This document shows positions 1-6,180 of a stretch of 8,232 bases of DNA, piece by piece. The stretch is taken from assembly GCA_022707665.1 (NCBI GenBank), contig JAKJAE010000071.1, forward strand, positions 2,588 to 10,819, given 5' to 3'. Under the pieces are notes generated by a model. It had not been told where the DNA came from. It ran no database searches and worked only from the letters and a program-made list of their open reading frames with translations. Every line of letters starts with the position of its first letter. Positions within the stretch are counted from its first letter, which is position 1. Origin of the DNA: Chloroflexota bacterium (GTDB lineage Bacteria; Chloroflexota; Anaerolineae; B4-G1; SLSP01). The position numbers and the translations under genes are program-made.

Positions 1-359
1 CCTGGCAAGACGAGCCACAGGATGCTGTGCTGCTGGCCCCTGCCTACACCTATCTGTTGTCCAACCACCCTGTGGACGTGCAGTTCTGGCTCAACGTTGG
101 CGGACGGGGTTGGTGGGAACGGCTGTACCAACCCTTGACGCATCCTTATGTGCTCAGCCGTCGGTGGTCGCCTGCCAAGTTGTGGACCGATGTGGAGGAG
201 TACGCTTTGCGTCAGGAGACTATGGCCAGACTGGTCCTTGGCCTGATACGCCGCTGCCGCCGTGAGCTGTACCTCGGCCTGTCCGATCTGTCGGAGCAAG
301 GCTACGAGCAAGAGGGAGTCCTCTTGCGTGCCTTTCAGCATGTACTGCGTGGAGCATGA
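1..359 (+). CDS. C-terminal fragment of a large protein, possibly a UvrD/AddA-type helicase-like protein
   Basis: The reading frame is open from the left edge (first full codon at base 3) to a TGA at 357-359, giving 118 residues. The start lies outside the window; the GTG at 27 is probably only an internal valine. The fragment is rich in Trp, Arg and Leu, with a segment reading HPVDVQFWLNVGG and a basic amphipathic stretch (LVLGLIRRCRRELYLGLSDL) that ends in a helix-like tail. There is no membrane segment or catalytic motif. The tail, with its LYLGLSDLSEQGYEQ pattern, resembles the end of large UvrD-type helicase-like proteins I associate with Chloroflexota; this is recall and not a motif match. 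The next gene starts 37 bases downstream on the same strand, so it may be the upstream member of the same transcription unit. The coding assignment is fairly safe, while the function is tentative. Confidence 0.55.
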   Translation, partial: WQDEPQDAVLLAPAYTYLLSNHPVDVQFWLNVGGRGWWERLYQPLTHPYVLSRRWSPAKLWTDVEEYALRQETMARLVLGLIRRCRRELYLGLSDLSEQGYEQEGVLLRAFQHVLRGA

Positions 360-385
360 TCCCGGCACCACGACTTCTCACCCAT

Positions 386-390
386 GGAGA
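386..390 (+). promoter_or_regulatory. Shine-Dalgarno site of the M14 peptidase gene
   Basis: GGAGA lies 6 bases before the ATG at 397. It supports that ATG over in-frame codons further upstream, which would overlap the end of the preceding gene by almost 100 bases. It also argues against the ATG at 384, which is in a different frame. Confidence 0.6.
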
Positions 391-396
391 CCGAAA

Positions 397-2073
397 ATGC
401 CTGATATCTCTTTTGATCGATTCTACCGCTACGACGACCTTACATCTCATCTCAAGTCATTCGCGGATGAGTATCCCGGCCTCATCCGCCTGGAGAGCCT
501 GGGAAAGAGCCACGAAGGCCGCGACATATGGATTGTCATCGTCACCAATGCCAAGACAGGCCCCGATAGCGAGAAGCCTGCCTTCTGGGTCGATGGCAAC
601 ATCCATGCCACGGAGGTGTCTCCTTCCACGGCATGTCTCTACTTCCTGAACTACCTGACCACACGCTATGGGCAGGACGAGGCTGTCACTCGTGTGCTCG
701 ATACACGGGCGTACTACATCGTGCCTCGCGTGAACCCCGACGGGGCGGAATGGGCACTGGCGGATCGCCCGAAGTACATCCGCTCGAGCACCCGTCCCTA
801 TCCCTATGATGAGGATCCGTTGGGTGGATTGGTTGTCGAGGATATGGACGGCGATGGGCGGATGCTTACCATGCGCATTCCCGATCCCAATGGCCCGTGG
901 AAGGTGTGTGCCGAAGAGCCCCGCCTGTTGGTTCGGCGCGATCCAACCGAGACGGGTGGCACTTACTACCGCTTGCTCCCGGAGGGCCGGATCGACCGGT
1001 ACGACGGCGTGACCATTGCGATCCAACCCAAGAAGGAACGGCTCGACCTCAATCGCAACTTCCCTGAGCACTGGCGTCAGGAGAACGAACAACGGGGCGC
1101 CGGGCCATTCCCGACCTCGGAACCTGAAGTGAGAGCGATGGCTTCCTTCATCTCTATGCATGCCAACATCACGGGTGCCATTGCATTCCACACCTATGGC
1201 GGTGTGATGCTGAGGCCCTATGACGACCGCGATGATCGAGAATTCCCCATCGAGGACCTGTGGACCTATCAGACGATCGGAAAGCGCGGGACAGAACTGA
1301 CGGGGTACCCCGCTGTGTCGGTCTACCACGACTTCCGCTACCATCCGAAGGAGATCATCACGGGTGGCTTTGACACGTGGATGTACGAGCATATGGGGAG
1401 TTTCGCGTGGACGATCGAGATCTGGAGCCCCCAGCGGCAGGCAGGTATCGGCGAGTACAAGTTCATAGACTGGTACCGCGAACATCCGCTGGGAGACGAC
1501 CTCAAGATGCTGGCGTGGAGCGATGAGGCCCTGGGTGGTCAGGGCTATGTCGACTGGTACGCCTACGACCACCCTCAGTTGGGGCCGGTTGAGCTGGGAG
1601 GGTGGGATCACGTCTTCGCCTTCCGCAATCCTCCTGCAGCGTTCCTGGAGGCGGAGATCGCCCGGTTCCCGGAGCTGTTGGTGTGGGCGCTGCTGATCTC
1701 GCCCAAGCTGGAGCTGTATGAGGCGTCGGCCAAGCCGCTCGGTGATGGTACCTACCGCATCCGGCTGGTGGTCCACAACACTGGCTGGCTGCCGTCGTAT
1801 GCGACCAAGAAGGCTGTGGAGAAGAAGGTGGTCCGGGGACTGATCTGCGAGATCGAACTACCTGAAGGAGCCACGTTGGAAGCGGGTGAACCCCGTGAGG
1901 AGCGAGGCCAACTCGAGGGGCGTGCCTACAAGGAGGCATTTCCCGGTGCTGACGACACGACTGAGGATCGCATCAAGGTCGATTGGGTCATCCGCGCGCC
2001 CCAAAAAGGGACGGTCAGGCTGGTGGCCCGTCACGATCGAGCCGGAACTGTCAGGGCGGAGGTCGAGCTCTGA
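397..2073 (+). CDS. M14 family zinc carboxypeptidase
   Basis: The product is a 558-residue metallopeptidase of the carboxypeptidase A (M14) family, which removes C-terminal residues from peptides using one zinc ion. The zinc ligands are visible as H70 and E73 (HATE, the HxxE motif) and H265 (HTYGG). Other family signatures are NPDG at 113-116, DLNRNFP at 217-223 (N219-R220 would bind the substrate carboxylate) and the catalytic Glu E341 in TIEIW. About 100 residues separate NPDG from DLNRN; this insertion includes a DMDGDG loop at 149-154 that could hold calcium. Residues from about 430 onward form a beta-rich C-terminal domain without catalytic motifs. The mature-like domain begins almost at residue 1, with no signal peptide or propeptide, so a cytoplasmic location is inferred. 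The start at 397 is chosen for its ribosome site; a longer in-frame version from 262 would run into the preceding gene. Its stop overlaps the probable start of the helicase gene. The substrate is unknown. Confidence 0.93.
   Translation: MPDISFDRFYRYDDLTSHLKSFADEYPGLIRLESLGKSHEGRDIWIVIVTNAKTGPDSEKPAFWVDGNIHATEVSPSTACLYFLNYLTTRYGQDEAVTRVLDTRAYYIVPRVNPDGAEWALADRPKYIRSSTRPYPYDEDPLGGLVVEDMDGDGRMLTMRIPDPNGPWKVCAEEPRLLVRRDPTETGGTYYRLLPEGRIDRYDGVTIAIQPKKERLDLNRNFPEHWRQENEQRGAGPFPTSEPEVRAMASFISMHANITGAIAFHTYGGVMLRPYDDRDDREFPIEDLWTYQTIGKRGTELTGYPAVSVYHDFRYHPKEIITGGFDTWMYEHMGSFAWTIEIWSPQRQAGIGEYKFIDWYREHPLGDDLKMLAWSDEALGGQGYVDWYAYDHPQLGPVELGGWDHVFAFRNPPAAFLEAEIARFPELLVWALLISPKLELYEASAKPLGDGTYRIRLVVHNTGWLPSYATKKAVEKKVVRGLICEIELPEGATLEAGEPREERGQLEGRAYKEAFPGADDTTEDRIKVDWVIRAPQKGTVRLVARHDRAGTVRAEVEL
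2053..2062 (+). promoter_or_regulatory. Shine-Dalgarno site that points to a CTG start for the helicase
   Basis: AGGGCGGAGG contains a full GGAGG core at 2058-2062, within the last codons of the M14 gene. The spacing to the CTG at 2070 is 7 bases, which is ideal. No ATG, GTG or TTG in the helicase frame sits at a suitable distance: the TTG at 1983 lies far upstream and the ATG at 2145 far downstream. The site is therefore the main reason for choosing the CTG. Confidence 0.5.
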
Positions 2074-4325
2074 GCGAGGACACCGTTTCGAGTTTCCGGC
2101 CTCGCCCCAGCCAGGCCACTGTCCTGGCGTATACCGGTGGGCGGATGGGCGTCGCTGCAGTGCCGGGAAGCGGGAAAACCTGGACACTGTCGCTTCTGGC
2201 TGCCAAGCTTGTTGCGGAGGGAAACCTGGATGATGATCAGGAAGTCCTGATCGTCACCCTTGTGAACTCGGCGGTAGACAACTTCGCCGGGCGTGTTGCC
2301 GGATTCGTCAAGGCACGCGGCCTGCTTCCAGGTATCGGTTACCGTGTGCGTACCCTTCACGGTCTGGCACACGATATCGTTCGCGAGCGACCGGGTCTCG
2401 TGGGGCTCTCGGATGAGTTCAGCATCGTTGACGAGCGGGTCTCAGACGAGATCATGCGCGACGCCGCGCTTGCCTGGTTGCGGAGTCACCCAGATCTCGA
2501 TGATGCCTATCTATCCACGGATCTTGATGAGTCCGCGCTGGCTCGTGTCCGGGCGAACCAGTGGCCCGACCTCATCGTTGGCATCGCACAGGCAGTGATC
2601 AAGCAGGCCAAGGACTTGCAGATCACGCCAGCAGGCTTGCGCTATAACCTGGATGAATTCCCCGAGAGGCTGCCGCTCCTCGAGATGGGCTGCGCTGTCT
2701 ATGCGGACTACCAACGGGCTCTTGCCTACCGCGGCGCGGTTGATTTCGATGATCTGATCCGACTTGCGCTGCAGGCACTGCGGTTGGATCCCGCCTTTCT
2801 GGCACGGCTCCGCCACCGCTGGCCGTACATCCTGGAGGATGAGGCTCAGGACAGCAGCCGCCTCCAAGAGGTGATTCTCAAGGAGCTCGTCGGACCGGAG
2901 GGGAACTGGGTTCGCGTTGGCGACCCGAACCAGGCGATCTACGAAACGTTCACGACGGCAAATCCCCGGTTTCTCCGGGAGTTCCTTGATAGCGTCGATG
3001 TGGTGAGCCTGGAGCTGCCGAACTCGGGGCGCTCGATGCAGAGCGTGATCGATTTGGCCAACGCGCTGATCGCCTGGACGGCCGGGGAACACCCGGTGCC
3101 CGAGCTTCGGGACGCTCTCGACGAGCCCCATATCCAGCCGGCGCCGCCCGGTGACCCGCAGCCCAATCCGCCGGATGACCCTCAAGAAATCCGGTTTGCG
3201 AGTCGGGGGCTGACACCTCAGGCCGAGATCGAGGCGCTCGTTCGTTCGTCCGGGAGCTGGGTTCGCGAGCATCCTGAGCAGACTGTAGCGATTCTGGTGC
3301 CGCGAAACACGCGGGGATTCGAGATCGCCGATGCGCTCAAGAGAGCTGGCGTGCCAAGTCTGGAATTGCTGCGGAGTACGCCCATGACGCGCCAGGCTGC
3401 GGGTGCTCTTGCGAACGTCGTGCGCTATCTTGCGGATCCCGCGTCGTCGCGCAAGCTAGCCGTCGTCTACCGGGTATGGCGCCGCGACGAGCGCGATGAT
3501 GAGACCAAGGCTGATGAGATCAAGGGGGTCGCCAAACTGATTGCTCAGTGCCCGAACGTAGAGGACTACGTCTGGCCTCGGTCGGGCTACGACTGGTTGG
3601 AGACGCTCGCTGGGGACGCAGCTCTGCCCCTCGAGATCGAGGCGCATCTCGAGGTTTTCCGTACGATGGTTCGCCGGTGGCACGAGGCGACGTCGTTGCC
3701 AGCCGACCAACTGATCCTTACACTGGGCCAAGACCTGTTCGTGGAGCCGGCGGATTTGGCGATCGCACACAAGCTGGCCCTCTCGCTGCGCCAGATGGCG
3801 GATCGTCACCCGGACTGGCGCCTTCCTGAATTGGCAGAGGAGCTGGGAACCGTTGCCCGCAATGAGCGGCGCTTCATTGGTTTCGCTGAGGCCGACACGG
3901 GCCTCGATCCGGAGCAGTACAAGGGTCAGGTCGTGGTGACGACAATACACAAAGCCAAGGGCCTTGAGTGGGACAAGGTCTACCTGGTCTCAGTCAACGA
4001 CTATGACTTTCCGTCAGCCCTGCCCCAGGATCGTTTCATCTCGGAGCCGTGGTACGTCCGTGACCAGCTCAATCTACAGGCAGAGGCACTTGCGCAGCTC
4101 GAAGCGCTGGATGCGAATCCGGACTTGTTTGACTACGATGAAGGTACCCCGACCCTTGTAGCGCGGCGTGACTATGCGGCTGAGAGGCTGCGGCTGCTAT
4201 TCGTAGGTATAACGCGAGCGCGGCGGGCTCTAACTGTCACGTGGAATACGGGTCGCCAGGGCACAGCACAGCCAGCGGTGCCCCTCATTGCTTTGCAGAC
4301 ATGGTGGGAGGAGCAGAACCGATGA
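2070..4325 (+). CDS. Superfamily I UvrD/PcrA/AddA-type DNA helicase
   Basis: The product is an ATP-driven 3'-5' type DNA translocase or helicase of the UvrD/Rep family, 751 residues from the CTG at 2070. Motifs in order: a Q-motif-like RPSQ at 12-15; Walker A PGSGKT at 32-37; TLHG at 95-98 (motif Ib region); FDDLI at 226-230; Walker B DEAQD at 257-261; GDPNQAIY at 284-291 (motif III); NSGRS at 318-322 (motif IV region); TTIHKAKGLEWD at 624-635 (motif V); ERLRLLFVGITRA at 705-717 (motif VI, arginine finger R716). A proline-rich stretch at about 353-373 links the 1A and 2A regions. The length suits PcrA/UvrD without a fused nuclease domain, and the nuclease gene just downstream would supply that activity. 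The start at CTG overlaps the M14 stop by 4 bases (CTGA). The only upstream alternative, TTG 1983, would add a 29-residue low-complexity tail read from the M14 gene in another frame, while ATG 2145 would remove RPSQ. Helicase identity is secure, but the exact start is not. Confidence 0.92.
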   Translation: MSEDTVSSFRPRPSQATVLAYTGGRMGVAAVPGSGKTWTLSLLAAKLVAEGNLDDDQEVLIVTLVNSAVDNFAGRVAGFVKARGLLPGIGYRVRTLHGLAHDIVRERPGLVGLSDEFSIVDERVSDEIMRDAALAWLRSHPDLDDAYLSTDLDESALARVRANQWPDLIVGIAQAVIKQAKDLQITPAGLRYNLDEFPERLPLLEMGCAVYADYQRALAYRGAVDFDDLIRLALQALRLDPAFLARLRHRWPYILEDEAQDSSRLQEVILKELVGPEGNWVRVGDPNQAIYETFTTANPRFLREFLDSVDVVSLELPNSGRSMQSVIDLANALIAWTAGEHPVPELRDALDEPHIQPAPPGDPQPNPPDDPQEIRFASRGLTPQAEIEALVRSSGSWVREHPEQTVAILVPRNTRGFEIADALKRAGVPSLELLRSTPMTRQAAGALANVVRYLADPASSRKLAVVYRVWRRDERDDETKADEIKGVAKLIAQCPNVEDYVWPRSGYDWLETLAGDAALPLEIEAHLEVFRTMVRRWHEATSLPADQLILTLGQDLFVEPADLAIAHKLALSLRQMADRHPDWRLPELAEELGTVARNERRFIGFAEADTGLDPEQYKGQVVVTTIHKAKGLEWDKVYLVSVNDYDFPSALPQDRFISEPWYVRDQLNLQAEALAQLEALDANPDLFDYDEGTPTLVARRDYAAERLRLLFVGITRARRALTVTWNTGRQGTAQPAVPLIALQTWWEEQNR
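4307..4311 (+). promoter_or_regulatory. Shine-Dalgarno-like site before the mini-ORF
   Basis: GGAGG, inside the last codons of the helicase gene, lies 10 bases before the ATG at 4322, a slightly long but workable spacing. It would let ribosomes start at the ATGA overlap on the helicase stop. Confidence 0.3.
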
Positions 4326-4366
4326 GGGTGAGGTCAGCCCTACATGGAGTCTGGTGGGGAGGGTAG
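4322..4366 (+). CDS. Possible 14-codon mini-ORF coupling helicase and nuclease translation
   Basis: An ATG at 4322 overlaps the helicase stop (ATGA, 4322-4325) and opens a frame for MRVRSALHGVWWGG, ending at TAG 4364-4366. The nuclease ATG follows 2 bases later, and the last two sense codons (GGA GGG) are themselves the core of the nuclease ribosome site. A GGAGG lies 10 bases upstream of the mini-ORF start. The arrangement would carry ribosomes from the helicase to the nuclease start. The peptide has no recognisable domain and may have no function of its own. Short ORFs of this size arise easily by chance, so the call rests on geometry alone. Confidence 0.25.
   Translation: MRVRSALHGVWWGG
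4356..4363 (+). promoter_or_regulatory. Shine-Dalgarno site of the nuclease gene
   Basis: GGGGAGGG, with the GGAGG core at 4358-4362, lies 6 bases before the ATG at 4369. It decides the start against the in-frame TTG at 4288, which would lie well inside the helicase gene. Confidence 0.7.
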
Positions 4367-4368
4367 CG

Positions 4369-5220
4369 ATGAGCTTGCCGACCGGTTTTCGATTCAGCCA
4401 AGCCAGCCTTCAGGACTATGTAGACTGTCCGCGGCGTTTTCAACTACGTTATCTGGCGGCACTTCAGTGGCCAGCCGTCGAAGCTGAACCCATTGAGAGG
4501 AATGAGCAGCGGATGGCGTTGGGTGAGGCATTCCATCGCATGGTCCAACAGTGGTTCTTGGGTTTGCCAGACGATGCCATCTCGCGCGCCGCCTCGGACC
4601 CTGACCTCCTTCGTTGGTGGCAGGGTTTCCTCGCTTACCACCCTGTCTCGTCGTTCTGTGGTGATGCGGAGGACACGACCATCCGAAGTGAGTACACCCT
4701 GGATGGCGAGCTGGTTGGGCATCGACTGGTAGCAAAGTACGACTTTCTGGGTGTTTCTGGAGCGGGCAAGGTGACCATCCTGGACTGGAAGACCTCGATG
4801 AAGCGTACTCCCAATGACGCCCTGCACGCGCGACTGCAGACGCGCGTCTATCCTTTTCTCGCTGTCCAGGCGGGCGCATACCTCAATAAGGGCGACGCCA
4901 TCAATCCTGACGATGTCGAGCTCGTGTACTGGTTTCCTGAGTCACCCCTGGCGCCGGCGCGGATGCGCTATAGTACAACGCAGTACGAGGCCGATGGCGA
5001 TTACCTGGCTGATCTGATCAAACGCATCGCAGTGAGTGACGATAGCGATTTCTGGATGACACAGGATCGCGACCGGTGCCGGTTCTGCGTCTACCGATCC
5101 TACTGTGACCGCGGCACCTCGGCGGGCAACCTTGACGAACTGGCTGCTGAATGGCAGTTCAATGAAAGCTCTGAAGACATCGACATCGACTTCGAGCAGA
5201 TTGCCGAGATCGCGTTCTGA
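4369..5220 (+). CDS. RecB/AddB/Cas4-like PD-(D/E)XK nuclease with probable Fe-S cluster
   Basis: The product is a 283-residue stand-alone nuclease of the RecB/Cas4 (PDDEXK_1) type, expected to cut or degrade DNA ends with a metal ion. Visible motifs: YVDCPRRFQLRY at 17-28 (first cluster Cys C20); GEAFH at 52-56 (H56); D125 in AKYDF; DWK at 139-141 (D139 and K141 of the nuclease core, preceded by a hydrophobic strand); LQTRVY at 156-161 (Q157, the usual QxxxY-type motif); and CRFC followed by C246 (C237, C240, C246, spacing C-x2-C-x5-C). C20 with these three would bind a 4Fe-4S cluster, as in AddB and Cas4. The C-terminal tail at 266-279 is strongly acidic. The gene lies 43 bases after the helicase stop, so the two most likely form a helicase-nuclease pair. 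No cas1, cas2 or repeat array is present, so a CRISPR Cas4 role is not supported by this window. Confidence 0.87.
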   Translation: MSLPTGFRFSQASLQDYVDCPRRFQLRYLAALQWPAVEAEPIERNEQRMALGEAFHRMVQQWFLGLPDDAISRAASDPDLLRWWQGFLAYHPVSSFCGDAEDTTIRSEYTLDGELVGHRLVAKYDFLGVSGAGKVTILDWKTSMKRTPNDALHARLQTRVYPFLAVQAGAYLNKGDAINPDDVELVYWFPESPLAPARMRYSTTQYEADGDYLADLIKRIAVSDDSDFWMTQDRDRCRFCVYRSYCDRGTSAGNLDELAAEWQFNESSEDIDIDFEQIAEIAF

Positions 5221-5228
5221 CCGGCTGG

Positions 5229-5256
5229 TTGTGATCGCTGCCCTTCGAGGTACAAT
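5229..5256 (+). promoter_or_regulatory. Probable sigma-70-type promoter for gpmA
   Basis: TTGTGA at 5229-5234 (4 of 6 to TTGACA) and TACAAT at 5251-5256 (5 of 6 to TATAAT) are separated by 16 bases. Transcription would begin near 5263, leaving a leader of about 75 bases before gpmA. The site lies just after the nuclease stop, in the largest intergenic gap of the window, which fits a separate promoter for the mutase. This is a pattern match only. Confidence 0.45.
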
Positions 5257-5290
5257 GTCCCTACACATGGGACGGCCGAAGGGCTTTGGA

Positions 5291-5312
5291 GCATAGAGGT
5301 TGCGCTCTGTGC
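5291..5312 (+). other. Hairpin in the gpmA leader
   Basis: The segment 5291-5298 pairs with 5305-5312 in an 8-bp stem (one G-U pair) around a 6-base loop. It sits in the predicted leader of gpmA, 26 bases before the start codon, and no U-tract follows it, so a terminator is unlikely. It could stabilise the mRNA or be incidental. No known riboswitch core was recognised. Confidence 0.25.
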
Positions 5313-5338
5313 CTTGATAGGCCTGCATAGGGGGAACA

Positions 5339-6088
5339 ATGTACAAACTGGTTCTGGTTCGTCATGGTGAGAGTGAGTGGAATCGCCTGAATCTGTTTAC
5401 GGGCTGGACGGATGTGGACCTCACTGAGGCGGGCATTGCAGCGTGCCATACAGCGGCAAATGCCCTCAAGGCTGAGGGCTACACCTTTGACGTGGCGTAC
5501 ACATCGGTGCTTAAGCGGGCGATCCGGACGCTGTGGATCCTTCTTGACGATATGGACCTGATGTGGATCCCGGTTCATCGGTCGTGGCGACTGAATGAGC
5601 GGCATTATGGCGCTCTTCAGGGATTGAACAAGGCTCAGACCGCTGCGAAATACGGTGACGACCAGGTGTTCGTGTGGCGCCGTAGTTACGACGTACCGCC
5701 GCCGGCGCTGGAGACGTCAGACCCACGTTGGCCCGGGCACGATCCACGCTACAAAGACCTGGATCCATCGGACATCCCGGCGACGGAATGTCTGAAGGAT
5801 ACGGTGGCTCGGGTGATGCCTTACTGGGAGAGCGTCATCGTGCCCAAGATCAAGTCCGGTGCCCGAGTGCTGATCGCAGCGCACGGCAACAGTCTGCGTG
5901 CTCTGGTGAAAACGCTTGACGGTGTTTCGGATGCGGATATCGCCGGGTTGAACATCCCCACGAGCATCCCGCTGGTCTATGAGCTGGACGAGGATATTCG
6001 CCCTATCCGGCATTACTATCTCGCCGACCCCGATGTTGTGGCTGCTGCTCAGCAGGCAGTCGCGAATCAGGGTAAGGCTCGCAGCTAG
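5339..6088 (+). CDS. gpmA: 2,3-bisphosphoglycerate-dependent phosphoglycerate mutase
   Basis: This enzyme interconverts 3-phosphoglycerate and 2-phosphoglycerate in glycolysis and gluconeogenesis, using a phosphohistidine in the cytoplasm. At 249 residues it has the normal length of the bacterial enzyme. RHGE at 8-11 contains the phosphorylated H9. KRAIRT at 59-64 holds R60, LNERHYG at 85-91 holds the acid-base E87, and [12 protein letters not shown] at 180-191 holds the second catalytic H182. The stretch around PGHDPRY (132-138), and the C-terminal end with its VANQGKA tail, match the E. coli enzyme pattern closely, so it is not a generic histidine phosphatase. The start ATG has AGGGGG at 5329-5334 a short 4 bases upstream. 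It has its own probable promoter and is followed by a strong hairpin, so it may be expressed separately from the DNA-repair genes on either side. Confidence 0.97.
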   Translation: MYKLVLVRHGESEWNRLNLFTGWTDVDLTEAGIAACHTAANALKAEGYTFDVAYTSVLKRAIRTLWILLDDMDLMWIPVHRSWRLNERHYGALQGLNKAQTAAKYGDDQVFVWRRSYDVPPPALETSDPRWPGHDPRYKDLDPSDIPATECLKDTVARVMPYWESVIVPKIKSGARVLIAAHGNSLRALVKTLDGVSDADIAGLNIPTSIPLVYELDEDIRPIRHYYLADPDVVAAAQQAVANQGKARS

Positions 6089-6117
6089 ACGTACCCGGTC
6101 TACTATGCAGACTCCAC

Positions 6118-6151
6118 ACAGCCGCCAGCTAGGTGCTGGCGGCTGTTGCTT
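6118..6151 (+). terminator. Strong hairpin after gpmA, probable intrinsic terminator or attenuator
   Basis: An inverted repeat pairs 6118-6129 with 6135-6146 in a perfect 12-bp, GC-rich stem with a 5-base loop. It is followed by TTGCTT, a poor U-tract. It begins 30 bases after the gpmA stop, the normal place for a terminator. However, recJ starts only about 35 bases later, so complete termination here would leave no room for a recJ promoter after the hairpin. Partial termination, an mRNA 3'-end stabiliser, or a recJ promoter inside gpmA are all possible. Confidence 0.55.
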
Positions 6152-6180
6152 GGCCTGGCGTGGCGCGATGGCGACTGGCG

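Noticed and set aside
356..649. Plus-strand frame starting with an ATGA overlap on the stop of the first gene
   Set aside because: It runs inside the M14 gene in another frame, has no properly spaced ribosome site, and its translation looks random. The ATGA is judged a coincidence.
457..1776. Long minus-strand frame (439 codons) opposite the M14 gene
   Set aside because: It mirrors a well-supported M14 gene with all catalytic motifs. Long antisense frames are common in GC-rich codon-biased DNA, and its translation shows no domain.
2511..3272. Minus-strand frame (253 codons) opposite the helicase
   Set aside because: Helicase motifs II, III and IV are encoded on the plus strand across the same bases, so this is a shadow.
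4369..5220. Reading the nuclease as CRISPR Cas4
   Set aside because: Cas4 shares the fold and Cys pattern, but no cas1, cas2, effector gene or repeat array is visible, and the neighbour is a UvrD-type helicase.
5263..5338. Riboswitch in the gpmA leader
   Set aside because: Only one short hairpin is present in about 75 bases; no conserved riboswitch core, terminator or second pairing partner could be seen.
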